From Streptomyces sp. NBC_00425 (GTDB lineage Bacteria > Actinomycetota > Actinomycetes > Streptomycetales > Streptomycetaceae), in contig NZ_CP107928.1 of assembly GCF_036030735.1 (NCBI RefSeq), forward strand, positions 1,612,001 through 1,676,000: a stretch of DNA of 64,000 nt, in the 5' to 3' direction. This document shows positions 10,072 through 18,400 of the stretch, piece after piece. The translations under genes were made by a program, and so were the position numbers. Each line of letters starts with the position of its first letter. The first letter of the stretch is position 1. Below the pieces are notes generated by a model. That model saw only the letters and a program-made list of their open reading frames with translations, did not search any database and was not told the origin of the DNA.

Positions 10072-10692
10072 ATGACGGCCAGAACAGCCAAGGCGCAGAC
10101 CAGGACTTTCACGCAGAATGCGCGGCGGGCGCAGATAGTGCAGGCGGCTATCGAAACGCTCGCCGAATCCGGTTACACAAAGGCGTCGTTCAGCAGAATC
10201 TCGCAGCAGGCCGAACTCTGCAGTACGGGAATGATCTCGTACCACTTCTCCGGCAAGCCCGAGCTTTTCGCGGAAGCCGCCCGCGTCATCCTCGAGATGG
10301 CCGAAAAAGTGGCCGGCATACGTATGGGCGACGAGCGGACGTACCGCGGCAAGCTGAGCGCGTACATCACGTCGAACTTCGACTTCATCACGCGCTATCC
10401 GATGCACACCCAGGCGCTCACCGAGATCGTCAAAATGATCCGGGACCGGCAGATCACCGGCCTGGAGGACGTCGAACGCAGCATCATGTCCGTGGACCGG
10501 CTCGCCGATCTGCTCGAAAAGGGCTGTGAAGCAGGGGAGTTCGCCGACTTCGACTGCCTCACCATGGCCGTGGCCATCCGTGGCGCGATCGATGCCGTCC
10601 TGCGCCGCCATCTGTCCCAGGCGGCGATGGACCTGGACCTGTGCGCTCGCGAACTGACGGTCGCGTTCGACCGCTGCACGACGCCCGTGTGA
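10072..10692 (+). CDS. TetR/AcrR family transcriptional regulator
   Basis: 206 aa. N-terminal helix-turn-helix at about 15-62 (RAQIVQAAIETLAESGYT, then SISYHF-type recognition helix, here GMISYHFSGKPELF); the C-terminal ligand domain is all helical with no diagnostic motif. ATG 10072 follows a 78-bp gap after the 3-ketoreductase. A membrane protein gene starts 49 bp downstream on the same strand and is the most likely target or partner. Codon use is slightly less GC-biased than the neighbours (AAA, ATA and ACA codons occur). The ligand cannot be predicted; it could mark the cluster edge or control export. Confidence 0.88.
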   Translation: MTARTAKAQTRTFTQNARRAQIVQAAIETLAESGYTKASFSRISQQAELCSTGMISYHFSGKPELFAEAARVILEMAEKVAGIRMGDERTYRGKLSAYITSNFDFITRYPMHTQALTEIVKMIRDRQITGLEDVERSIMSVDRLADLLEKGCEAGEFADFDCLTMAVAIRGAIDAVLRRHLSQAAMDLDLCARELTVAFDRCTTPV

Positions 10693-10741
10693 GACCAAGT
10701 TCGGCCGGCATGCCCAAGGCCACGACTCCGGAGCACATCTC

Positions 10742-11494
10742 ATGACCTCCCCCACACCCCGCCCTGAGTCCACGACGCCCACGTCCGCACAGTCCGCGAC
10801 GGCATCCACCACCACATCCGGGAGCCCCTCTCCACCCTGGGCCTTCTTGGTCACCGTCGTCTGCGACATCGTGCTGCCCGTGGGGCTCTATTACCTGTTA
10901 CGTGCATACGGAGCGGGTGAGATCACCGCCCTGCTGCTCAGCGGTTCGGCGCCCGCTCTGCACACGCTCCACTCCGCGATACGCCATCGACGACTGGACG
11001 CGATCGGGATCTTCACCCTCGCACTGCTCGCGGTGAGCGCGGTGGCTTCGCTGCTGACCTCGGACCCGCGCATCGCTCTGGCCCGCAACGGCCTGTTCAC
11101 CGCGCTGGCCGGAATCTGGCTGCTGGTCACCCTGTTCACCGGGCGCCCGTTCACCTACCAGGCACTGCGCACCCTCCTGCCCCAGAAGACCACGACGCTG
11201 GAGCGGTTGTGGGCGTCCGACGCGTCGTTCCGGCGTGTGTGGCGCGGCTTGACGGTGCTGTGGGGCGTCGGCCTGCTGGGCGACGCCCTGCTTCGGCTCC
11301 TCATGGCCTACACCTTGCCCGTCGACAGCGTCCCCGCGCTGGACGGCGTCCTGTACGCGGTCTCGTGGATCTTCCTCCAGGTGATCACTCAGGTCGTACT
11401 GGTCCGCACCCGCACACTCACCAAGATCTTCGGCAACCTCGGACCCCGCCGCGCCTTCGCGACGACGACCCAGCAGGACGAGGCGAGCGACTGA
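10742..11494 (+). CDS. VC0807-type multi-pass membrane protein with a TTA codon
   Basis: 250 aa with a Ser/Thr/Pro-rich N-terminus (1-32) and about six hydrophobic segments (near 33-55, 57-72, 80-98, 110-130, 160-185, 195-215). General layout and the internal GRPFTYQ-like segment resemble the VC0807 family of unknown function; this is recognition by pattern only. Codon 53 is TTA (10898-10900), the rare leucine codon read by the bldA tRNA, and the only in-frame TTA I noticed among the genes here. It lies 49 bp after tetR and is probably co-transcribed. A role in transport linked to the polyketide cluster is possible but unproven. Confidence 0.75.
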   Translation: MTSPTPRPESTTPTSAQSATASTTTSGSPSPPWAFLVTVVCDIVLPVGLYYLLRAYGAGEITALLLSGSAPALHTLHSAIRHRRLDAIGIFTLALLAVSAVASLLTSDPRIALARNGLFTALAGIWLLVTLFTGRPFTYQALRTLLPQKTTTLERLWASDASFRRVWRGLTVLWGVGLLGDALLRLLMAYTLPVDSVPALDGVLYAVSWIFLQVITQVVLVRTRTLTKIFGNLGPRRAFATTTQQDEASD

Positions 11495-11589
11495 TCGGCA
11501 TCGCCCCCGCACCACCGGACAGTGGCTGACCGACATCGGCCTCCGACCGTGACCGGCTTCGGCTTCGGCTTCGGGGCCGACCGAAGCCG

Positions 11590-11808
11590 TCAGCTGCCCA
11601 CGGGGCCGGTGCAGCTGCCCGGGTGGGTGTCGCCGCCCTGGAGCAGAACGCTGCCGCCCGGCCAGGTGAGGGTCATCGGGGTGGTCTCGTTGGGCGGGGT
11701 CACGACGACGGTGGTCGCCTTCAACTCCTGGCCCGAGCCCGCCGTCCACGGCTGGTAGGTGAGGGTGAACTGCGTGCCGGCGCCGGACGCGAGGGTCACA
11801 GTCGACAC
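11590..11808 (-). pseudogene. C-terminal remnant of a DUF4232 domain protein
   Basis: 72 codons ending in PPNETTPMTLTWPGG...THPGSCTGPVGS, the usual C-terminal end of DUF4232 exported proteins, which are normally 150-230 aa with a signal peptide or lipobox. Here the N-terminal two-thirds is missing and the upstream sequence is the 3' end of the methyltransferase gene (stop at 11822-11824). The frame opens with GTG at 11808 but has no signal peptide and no clear ribosome site, so I read it as a deletion remnant, not a gene. Confidence 0.6.
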
Positions 11809-11821
11809 ACTTCGTCCGCGG

Positions 11822-12397
11822 TCACGGTCTCCGGGTGGCCCGGTGCACGAAGGCGGGCGGAAGGTTCGTCCACACCGGCCTCGAGCGTTCCAGCCGGTCG
11901 AAGCGGCGGGCGAGTTCCGCGGTGAAGTGGCGGGCGGGCGGGGTCCAGGCCGCGTGCAGATAGGCGAAGGTGGTGAACCGGCCGCCGGGCGCGAGGACTT
12001 CGGTCACGGCGTCCAGGATGTGTCCGCGCCGGTCCTGCGGCATGACCGTCCAGGGCAGCCCGGAGACCACCGCGTCGACCGGTTCGCCCACCGCGGCGGC
12101 CAGTTCGGCGGCCGTGCGCTGGACCACGGTCAGCCGGGGATCGTGCCGGGTGGCCGACAGCCGGGCGGCGAGCACCGGGTTGAGCTCGACGGCGACGAGC
12201 CGTGCGTCCGGGGCGAGCCGGGCGAGGATCGCATCGGTGAACACCCCGGTCCCCGGGCCGAGTTCAGCGACGATCCGGGCCCGTTCCAGACCGATGCCCT
12301 CGGTCATCGCGTAAGCCAGCCGTCGTGAACTGGCCGCCACGGCACCGGTCATGAGGGGCCGCCTGAGGAACTCGGTGGTGATCGACATGGCGGCCAT
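11822..12397 (-). CDS. Class I SAM-dependent methyltransferase (PmtA/COG3963-like)
   Basis: 191 aa from ATG 12397 (a second ATG at 12388 is equally possible; neither has a strong ribosome site). Motif I VAELGPGTGVFTDAIL near residue 42, motif post-I VAVELNP near 68, and motif IV VSGLPW near 110. The FLRRPLMTGAVAASSRRLA start is typical of small phospholipid N-methyltransferase-like or rRNA adenine dimethylase-like proteins. Substrate is unknown. It is transcribed away from the sensor kinase at 12521 and ends 14 bp before the DUF4232 remnant, suggesting a deletion or insertion joined them. Confidence 0.8.
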   Translation of the reverse strand: MAAMSITTEFLRRPLMTGAVAASSRRLAYAMTEGIGLERARIVAELGPGTGVFTDAILARLAPDARLVAVELNPVLAARLSATRHDPRLTVVQRTAAELAAAVGEPVDAVVSGLPWTVMPQDRRGHILDAVTEVLAPGGRFTTFAYLHAAWTPPARHFTAELARRFDRLERSRPVWTNLPPAFVHRATRRP

Positions 12398-12520
12398 GCT
12401 GGAAGCACCGCGCGTGGCCTCACGTCGTATCTCCGGCCGGTGTCCGTACGACTGCGGGAGGACCCCGTGACGCCCGCCAGGACGATGCCGGGGAGCGGGC
12501 CCCGGCCGTAGCGTGAGTCG

Positions 12521-13798
12521 GTGCAACGGCTGATCGAGACCCTGCCCCGCCTGCGGCGCGGACATCCGTGGCTGACGGACGTCCTGCTGCTCGTGCTGGT
12601 GGCCGTGCCCCCGGTGATCCGCCCGCAGCCGGGCTGGCGGCCCGTCTGGGTACAGGCGGTCGTGTACGCCGCCCTGGTGCTGCCCCTGCTGTGGCGCCGT
12701 CACCGGCCGGTCCTCGTCGCGGCCCTGGTGACGGCCGCGTTCTGGGCGCAGTACCTCGGGCAGGTGTGGGGACAGGAACCGGGACGCGGCGCCGTCGCCC
12801 TGGCCGCGGCCCTGGCCACCCTCACGGTACGCGGCCTGCGCCGCGCCGCCGCGGCGACGGTGGTCTGTGCCGCCGCCTGCGTACTGCTGTGGATTCCCGC
12901 GTGGCAGCGGGACCACGGCGGCCCGGGCGCGCGCGGTGCCTTGCTCACCCCGCTCGCCGTGGGGCTCCTGCTGGCCGGGGCCTGGGTGTTCGGCGAGTAC
13001 ATCCGTGCCCGGCGCGCCTATGTCGCCGAGTTCGAGCGACGGGCCGCGCTCGCCGAGTCGGAGCGCCTCGCCCTGGCCCGGGTCGCCGTCGCCGAGGAGC
13101 GGGCGCGTATCGCCCGCGAGATCCACGACGTCCTCGCGCACGGCGTGAGCGTGATGGTGCTGAACGCCGAGGGCGGCAGGCTGATGCGGCACACCGACCC
13201 CACGGTCGTCGACCGCACCCTCGGTGTCATCAGCGCGACCGGCCGCGAGGCCCTGGACGAACTGCGCCGGCTGCTGGAGGTGCTGCGCACCCCGGACGCG
13301 GACCCCCCGGCCCGCAGCCCCGGCGACGGCAACGGCGGGGCCGGCGATTCTCTCTCCGCCGATCTGCGGCGCCTGGTCGGGCGCCTCGACACGAACGGCA
13401 CGCGCGCCCGGCTGGACCTTCGCGGAGAGCCGGGCGGCCTTCCCGCGGACCTCACCGCGCAGACGTACCGCATCGTGCAGGAGGCGCTCACCAACGTCGT
13501 CAAGCACGCCCCGCCGGACGCCACGATCCAGGTACGGGTGGACACAGGCGCCGAGGGGCCGGGGCGACTCGTCCACGTCCAAGTGGAGAACTCGGCGGGA
13601 ACGGGAGCGGGAACGGGAACGGGAGCCGTCCCGGAGTGCCCCGCCCCGCTGCTCTCCCGTGGTCACGGACTCACCGGCATGCGCGAACGCGCCGCCCTTC
13701 ACGGCGGAAGCGTCGACGCCGGACCCACACCCGGCGGAGGCTACCGGGTCACCGCCACCCTGCGCCCCGGGACCGAGCCCACCACGGGGACTCCATGA
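12521..13798 (+). CDS. NarL-type sensor histidine kinase (HisKA_3)
   Basis: 425 aa. Four or five membrane segments fill residues 18-160, followed by a coiled dimerisation helix and the HisKA_3 phospho-acceptor REIHDVLAHGVSVMV near 205-220, then a HATPase_c domain (N box QEALTNVVKHAP near 325; GHGLTGMRERA near 385). It has no extracellular sensor domain, so it probably senses through the membrane. The stretch AGTGAGTGTG near 360 is encoded by hexanucleotide repeats in the ATPase lid. GTG 12521 is the start; the response regulator follows with a 4-nt ATGA overlap. Confidence 0.92.
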   Translation: MQRLIETLPRLRRGHPWLTDVLLLVLVAVPPVIRPQPGWRPVWVQAVVYAALVLPLLWRRHRPVLVAALVTAAFWAQYLGQVWGQEPGRGAVALAAALATLTVRGLRRAAAATVVCAAACVLLWIPAWQRDHGGPGARGALLTPLAVGLLLAGAWVFGEYIRARRAYVAEFERRAALAESERLALARVAVAEERARIAREIHDVLAHGVSVMVLNAEGGRLMRHTDPTVVDRTLGVISATGREALDELRRLLEVLRTPDADPPARSPGDGNGGAGDSLSADLRRLVGRLDTNGTRARLDLRGEPGGLPADLTAQTYRIVQEALTNVVKHAPPDATIQVRVDTGAEGPGRLVHVQVENSAGTGAGTGTGAVPECPAPLLSRGHGLTGMRERAALHGGSVDAGPTPGGGYRVTATLRPGTEPTTGTP

Positions 13799-14499
13799 CC
13801 GGCCCGGCTCCGGCCCCGACTCCGGATGCTGCCCCGTCGTCGTCGCGGGTGCTGATCTGCGACGACCAGGAGCTGATCCGGATGGGGCTGCGCATGGTCA
13901 TCGACAGCCAGCCCGACCTCACCGTGGTGGGCGAGGCCGCCGACGGGGACGCGGCGATCACGGGCGTGGCCGCCCTGGAGCCGGACCTCGTCCTGATGGA
14001 CGTGCGCATGCCCGGTCTCGACGGGCTCGCCGCGACCGAACACCTCTGCGCGCAGCCCGACGGCCCCAGAATCCTCGTCGTCACCACCTTCGATCTCGAC
14101 GAGTACGCCTACGCGGCCCTGCGCGCCGGCGCGAACGGATTCCTCGTCAAGGACGCCCCCGCCGAGGAGATCCTGGTCACCGTCCGCGCGGTGCTGCGGG
14201 GCGAGGTCATGGTGGCGCCCTCGCTCACCCGGCGTCTGGTCGAACGCTTCGTCCGGCAGGCCCCCGCTTCCGCGGCCGCCCAGCGCGCCCGCCTGGCCGC
14301 GCTCACCGAGCGGGAACGAGAGGTCCTCGCCCTGGTCGCCCGGGGGCTGGCCAACGGCGAGATCGCCGAGCGCCTCTTCGTGGGAGAGACGACCGTCAAG
14401 ACCCATCTCGGCCGCATCCTGACCAAGCTCGGCCTCCGCGACCGTGTCCACGCAGTGATCTTCGCCTACGAGAGCGGGCTGATACGGGCCGGGGACTGA
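13795..14499 (+). CDS. NarL/FixJ-type response regulator
   Basis: 234 aa. Receiver domain (about 17-135) with acidic pocket DD near 24-25, phospho-acceptor Asp in LVLMDVRMPG near 68 and Lys in FLVKDAP near 119; LuxR-type helix-turn-helix at about 160-225 (LTEREREVLALVARG, VGETTVKTHLGRILTKL). ATG 13795 overlaps the kinase stop at 13796-13798, so the pair is a coupled two-component system. No target gene is obvious; the next plus-strand gene is over 3 kb away. Function of the system is unknown. Confidence 0.93.
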   Translation: MTGPAPAPTPDAAPSSSRVLICDDQELIRMGLRMVIDSQPDLTVVGEAADGDAAITGVAALEPDLVLMDVRMPGLDGLAATEHLCAQPDGPRILVVTTFDLDEYAYAALRAGANGFLVKDAPAEEILVTVRAVLRGEVMVAPSLTRRLVERFVRQAPASAAAQRARLAALTEREREVLALVARGLANGEIAERLFVGETTVKTHLGRILTKLGLRDRVHAVIFAYESGLIRAGD

Positions 14500-14525
14500 A
14501 CGGCGACCGACGCCCACCGACACGA

Positions 14526-14556
14526 TGCGGCTGTGCGGCTGTGCGGCTATGCGGCC
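14526..14556 (+). repeat. 8-bp tandem repeat (TGCGGCTG, about four copies)
   Basis: TGCGGCTG, TGCGGCTG, TGCGGCTA, TGCGGCC run head to tail at 14526-14556, between the convergent response regulator and hemolysin III genes and overlapping the last codons of the latter. It is a slippage-prone tract; any effect would be on the C-terminal tail (LAAA). Confidence 0.7.
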
Positions 14557-15341
14557 GCGAGGAGGATGGCCGTGTAGTGCGCGGCGAAGGCGGCGATCGT
14601 CAGGGCGTGGAAGACCTCGTGGAAGCCGAACCACGAGGGTGAGGGGTCCGGGCGCTTGAGTCCGTAGACGACGGCTCCCGCGGTGTAGAGCAGGCCGCCG
14701 ACGACGACGAGGACGACGACGGCCGCGCCGCCGGTGCGCGCGAAGTCCGGGAGATTGAAGACGGCCACCCAGCCCAGCGCGATGTAGCACGGGGTGTACA
14801 GCCACCGGGGAGCCCCGATCCACAGGGTGCGGAAGGCGATCCCGGCGAGCGCGCCCGCCCACACCACGGCCAGCAGCAGCCGCTGCCGGTCCGCGGGCAG
14901 CAGCAGTACCGCCAGCGGGGTGTAGGTGCCGGCGATGATGAGGAAGATGTTCGCGTGGTCCAGCCGCCGCAGCACCGCCTCACCGCGCGGGCCCCACGTC
15001 CCGCGGTGGTAGACCGCACTGGTGCCGAACAGCAGGCAGGCCGACACCGCGTACACCGCGCAGGCCGCCACCGCCGCCCCCGAACGCGACACGGCGATCA
15101 GGACGATCCCGCCGGCCAGCGCGAGGGGGAACACGCCGGCGTGCAGCCAGCCGCGCATCCGCGGCTTCAGCGCGGCCACTGCACGCTCCATACCGCCTTC
15201 GAGCCCGGTGGCGGCTGTCGGCCGACGGGTCGCGGCGGGTGAGTCGTCCTCCGCCGCGGCCCGCACGGCGTCGGAGGTGTTGCCGGGTGCGGGCTGCGGC
15301 TCTCGGTCCGGGGACGGCGGCTCAGTTTCATCGGCGATCAT
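14547..15341 (-). CDS. Hemolysin III / PAQR family membrane protein
   Basis: 264 aa from ATG 15341 (MIADETEP; an upstream in-frame start at 15371 would add ten residues). A hydrophilic N-tail of about 70 residues precedes seven membrane segments. Family signatures: TSAVYHRGTW with the zinc-site His near 120, LDHANIFLIIAGTYTPLAVL near 138-157, and a C-terminal GFHEVFHALTIAAFAAHY holding the other conserved His residues. This is the TrhA/YqfA group linked to membrane energetics in some bacteria; haemolysis is not implied. It stands alone, convergent with the response regulator gene. Confidence 0.88.
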   Translation of the reverse strand: MIADETEPPSPDREPQPAPGNTSDAVRAAAEDDSPAATRRPTAATGLEGGMERAVAALKPRMRGWLHAGVFPLALAGGIVLIAVSRSGAAVAACAVYAVSACLLFGTSAVYHRGTWGPRGEAVLRRLDHANIFLIIAGTYTPLAVLLLPADRQRLLLAVVWAGALAGIAFRTLWIGAPRWLYTPCYIALGWVAVFNLPDFARTGGAAVVVLVVVGGLLYTAGAVVYGLKRPDPSPSWFGFHEVFHALTIAAFAAHYTAILLAAA

Positions 15342-15392
15342 GCACTCATCTTCTCGAAGTGCCCTGGGCAAGCGGTCCGGCGGGGTGGCGCA

Positions 15393-15476
15393 CAGCGTCG
15401 GCCGGTCACCGGCGGGCGGTCAGCGTCGGCCGGTCACCATCGGCCGGTCAGCGCCGGTCGGTCACGGCGGCCGCCG
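15393..15476. repeat. Three 28-bp tandem repeats
   Basis: Units at 15393-15420, 15421-15448 and 15449-15476 begin CAGCGYCGGYCGGTCAC; the first two are nearly identical and the third has drifted. They lie in the 218-bp gap between two minus-strand genes, upstream of the hemolysin III gene and downstream of the response regulator at 15560. Each contains the short dyad GGCCGGTCACC; regulator binding or mini-satellite drift are both possible. Confidence 0.75.
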
Positions 15477-15559
15477 GGCCCGTGGTGCCGGCGGGGTGGT
15501 GGTCGACGTCCGGACGGGGCGGCCACGGCCGTGCCGGCCCCGCGCGCTCGGCGGGCGGG

Positions 15560-16228
15560 TCAGGCCCGGAGGTAGGCGAGGACGGCCAGGACCCTGCGGT
15601 GCGTGGTGTCCGTCGGAGGCAGGTCCAGCTTGGTGAGGATGTTGCCGATGTGCTTGCCGATCGCCGCCTCGGAAACCACCAGCTCCTTGGCGATCGCGCC
15701 GTTGGACCTGCCTTCGGCGATCAGTGCCAGCACCTCGCGTTCGCGCGGCGTGAGCTGCTCCAGCGGATCGCGGCGGCGGCGCAGCAACTGGCGTACCACC
15801 TCGGGGTCGACCACCGTCCCGCCGTCGGCCACCTTGTGCAGCGCTGCCACGAACTCCTCGACCTGGCCGACCCGGTCCTTGAGCAGATAGCCGACGCCCG
15901 ATCCGTCGCCGGAGTCCAGGAGTTCGGCGGCGTACGTCCGTTGCACGTACTGGCTGAGGACCAGGACGGGCAGTGCGGGGCGCTTCTCACGCATCCGCAC
16001 TGCCGCGTGCAGTCCCTCGTCCTGGAAACCGGGCGGCATCCGCACGTCCGTCACGACGATGTCGGGGACATGTTCCTCGACCGCGTCGACCAGTGCCCGC
16101 GCGTCCCCGACCGCGGACACCACCCGGTGTCCGCAGCGGTCGAGCAGGCCGATGAGCCCTTCCCGCAGCAGCACGCTGTCCTCGGCCAGCACTACGCTCA
16201 GCGGTCGGCCGCCTCGGGCACCTCGCAA
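15560..16228 (-). CDS. NarL-type response regulator (partner of the 16198 kinase)
   Basis: 222 aa. Receiver domain about 10-125 (LAEDSVLLREGL, phospho-acceptor in IVVTDVRMPP, Lys in GYLLKDRVG) and a LuxR helix-turn-helix about 155-215 (LTPREREVLALIAEG, VSEAAIGKHIGNILTKL). The only usual start in the right place is TTG at 16228, inside the end of the kinase gene (overlap about 30 nt). The C-terminal linker PPTDTTHRRVLAVLAYLRA is typical of Streptomyces regulators next to ABC exporters. The divergent ABC/FtsX operon at 17663 is the likely target. Confidence 0.9.
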   Translation of the reverse strand: MRGARGGRPLSVVLAEDSVLLREGLIGLLDRCGHRVVSAVGDARALVDAVEEHVPDIVVTDVRMPPGFQDEGLHAAVRMREKRPALPVLVLSQYVQRTYAAELLDSGDGSGVGYLLKDRVGQVEEFVAALHKVADGGTVVDPEVVRQLLRRRRDPLEQLTPREREVLALIAEGRSNGAIAKELVVSEAAIGKHIGNILTKLDLPPTDTTHRRVLAVLAYLRA

Positions 16229-17496
16229 GGAAACTCCACACGCAAGAGGGTCGGTCCACCTGGCGGACTGGTCAGGGCAAGTCTGCCATCGAGGACCGAG
16301 ACCCGGTCGGCGAGTCCGGTGAGTCCGCTGCCGGCCGAGGGGTCCGCACCGCCGCGGCCGTCGTCGCGCACTTCGAGGAACAGGCGTCCTTCGTGATGTC
16401 CCCCGCTGACCTGCGCGCGGCCGGCGCCGCTGTGTTTGGCGACGTTGGCCAGCGCCTCGCAGACCACGAAGTAGGCGGCGGATTCGATCGCCCGGGCGGG
16501 CCGTCCCGGCAGTGCGAGGTCGACGTCGACGGGGACCACGCAGCGGTCGGCGGCGTCGCTGATCGCGGCGGGCAGGCCGTAGTCCGTGAGGACCTGGGGG
16601 TGGATGCCGTGGATGAGCTCACGCAGCTCCGCGAGCGCCTTGCCCGCCTCCTCGTGGGCCCTGGTGAGCTGCTCGGCCAGCGGGCCGGGCGGGGCGTCCA
16701 TGCGGGCCAGCCCGAGGGCCATCGTCAGGGCGACGAGGCGCTGTTGGGCGCCGTCGTGCAGATCGCGCTCGATACGGCGCCGTTCGGCCTCGAAGGCGTC
16801 GACCAACCGGACACGGGAGCGGGCCAGTTCGACCACCGTGGCGCCGAGGTCGCCCTCGCGTGGGGCGATCAGGAGCCGGGCCAGGCCGGCCCGGGCGCCC
16901 GCCGTGACACCGAGGAGGTAGGCGCCCAGGCCCGTCAGGAGCAGGCCCAGTACGGCGACGCCGAAGGCGGTCGGCCAGGCGGTGACCGTCCACTGTTTGA
17001 GCACCTTCGCCTCGTGGCCGTCGCCGACCGTGGCCATCAGCAGCGGAGTGGCCGCCAGGGACATCGGGCAGAGCAGCGCGACGGTGACGGCCAGCGCGTC
17101 GACCGGCCACAGCAGCCCGGCGAACAGCAGCGTGTACCCGAGCTCACGCCAGGTCGTCTGTTCGCGCAGCCGGGTGGTCAGCCAGGGTCGCAGTCCCGGT
17201 GCGGCCGGCGTCCGGTGCCCGTCGGACACCGGGTCGCGGTCGACCAGGCGCATCCTGCGCCGCTCCACCCGGGCCACCGGTATCCCGCCGAGGGCGACCA
17301 CCACGAGCAGCGGCAGCCCCACCAGGACGACGGCGAGCGCACCGCAGACCACGGCCACCGCCACGATGCCCACCAGGGTGACGGCGCCCGTCAGCGCGCC
17401 GGTGAGCAGATACGCGGCGGAGCGCCAGGGCCAGGCCGAGAGCAGAAAGCCGGGCCGGGACATGGCCTGCCACACATTCCGAGGGTGCATGTGCAT
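16198..17496 (-). CDS. NarL-type sensor histidine kinase
   Basis: 432 aa from ATG 17496 (other in-frame starts at 17514 and 17490). Membrane segments near 20-70 and 115-205, with no large outside domain; then HisKA_3 motif RRIERDLHDGAQQRLVALTM near 235-254 and HATPase_c (CEALANVAKHS near 345; DDGRGGADPSAGSGLTGL near 378). The start region faces the ABC transporter start across 166 bp, so the kinase/regulator pair and the transporter form a divergent module, a layout often seen in cell-envelope stress or antimicrobial-peptide resistance. That role is inference. Confidence 0.9.
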   Translation of the reverse strand: MHMHPRNVWQAMSRPGFLLSAWPWRSAAYLLTGALTGAVTLVGIVAVAVVCGALAVVLVGLPLLVVVALGGIPVARVERRRMRLVDRDPVSDGHRTPAAPGLRPWLTTRLREQTTWRELGYTLLFAGLLWPVDALAVTVALLCPMSLAATPLLMATVGDGHEAKVLKQWTVTAWPTAFGVAVLGLLLTGLGAYLLGVTAGARAGLARLLIAPREGDLGATVVELARSRVRLVDAFEAERRRIERDLHDGAQQRLVALTMALGLARMDAPPGPLAEQLTRAHEEAGKALAELRELIHGIHPQVLTDYGLPAAISDAADRCVVPVDVDLALPGRPARAIESAAYFVVCEALANVAKHSGAGRAQVSGGHHEGRLFLEVRDDGRGGADPSAGSGLTGLADRVSVLDGRLALTSPPGGPTLLRVEFPCEVPEAADR

Positions 17497-17662
17497 GACC
17501 GTAGGCGGCCCCACCGGTCCGGTGCCATCGGTCCAGGACCCGTGTCGGAGGTATGCCTGGCCCTACCCCGGGACTCGGTCCGGCCTCACTGCGCCGCGGG
17601 AGGCTTCCGCGGTTTCGTGGAGACACCGACGAGCCGAGGGACAGATACTGATGGGGCACCAC

Positions 17663-18400
17663 ATGAGCAACGACGCGATCCGGCTGGACTCCGTGACCCG
17701 GCGATACGGCTCGGGCGGCACGTCCGTCACCGCCCTCGACCACGTGTCGCTCGCCATCCCGAGGGGGACGTTCACCGCCGTCATGGGCCCCTCCGGGTCC
17801 GGCAAGTCGACCCTGCTGCAGTGCGCCGCCGGCCTGGACCGGCCCACGTCGGGCTCGGTCACCGTGGGCGACACGGAGCTGACCGGGCTGAGCGAGACCG
17901 CGCTGACCCTGTTGCGCCGCGAGCGCATCGGCTTCGTGTTCCAGGCGTTCAACCTGCTGCCCTCGCTGACCGCCGAGCAGAACGTGTCCCTGCCGCTGCG
18001 GCTCGCCGGCCGCCGCCCGAAGAAGGCACAGGTGCGTGAGGTGCTCCGGCAGGTCGGACTCGGCGACCGGGCGCGGCACCGACCGTCGGAGTTGTCCGGC
18101 GGTCAGCAGCAACGGGTCGCCCTGGCCCGCGCCATGATCACCCGTCCGGAAGTGCTGTTCGGCGACGAGCCGACCGGCGCGCTCGACTCGCGGACCGGCC
18201 GCGAGGTGCTGACGCTGCTGCGCGGCATGGTCGACCGGGACGGCCGGACGATCGTCATGGTCACCCACGACCCCGTCGCGGCCTCCTACGCCGACCGCGT
18301 CGTCCTCCTCGTCGACGGCCGGGTCGACGGCGAGCTGCTCGGCGCCTCCGCGCAGGACATCGCGGCGCGTCTGTCCGGGCTGGAGGCGGCGCCGTGCTGA
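17663..18400 (+). CDS. ABC transporter ATP-binding protein (MacB/LolD-like)
   Basis: 245 aa. Walker A GPSGSGKST near 43-51, Q-loop near 94, signature LSGGQQQR near 145, Walker B VLFGDEPTGALD near 165, H-loop VTHD near 199. ATG 17663 (MSNDAI) is preferred to 17651 because GGGG lies at good spacing before it. The stop overlaps the permease start by several bases. Together with the 824-aa FtsX permease it forms an exporter of the MacB/BceAB-like type that uses a mechanotransmission cycle. Regulation by the divergent kinase/regulator pair is likely. Confidence 0.93.
   Translation: MSNDAIRLDSVTRRYGSGGTSVTALDHVSLAIPRGTFTAVMGPSGSGKSTLLQCAAGLDRPTSGSVTVGDTELTGLSETALTLLRRERIGFVFQAFNLLPSLTAEQNVSLPLRLAGRRPKKAQVREVLRQVGLGDRARHRPSELSGGQQQRVALARAMITRPEVLFGDEPTGALDSRTGREVLTLLRGMVDRDGRTIVMVTHDPVAASYADRVVLLVDGRVDGELLGASAQDIAARLSGLEAAPC

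Noticed and set aside
13597-13627. Hexanucleotide run (GGGAAC/GGGAGC) in the first kinase as a frameshift hot spot
   Set aside because: It stays in frame and encodes a short AGTGAGTG loop in the ATPase lid; no evidence of slippage.
12398-13702. Extended minus-strand frame upstream of the methyltransferase
   Set aside because: It is the antisense of the sensor kinase; the methyltransferase homology starts only at about 12397.
16393-18039. 548-aa plus-strand frame opposite the second kinase
   Set aside because: Antisense shadow with Gln/Arg/Gly-rich sequence; the kinase on the minus strand has all catalytic boxes.
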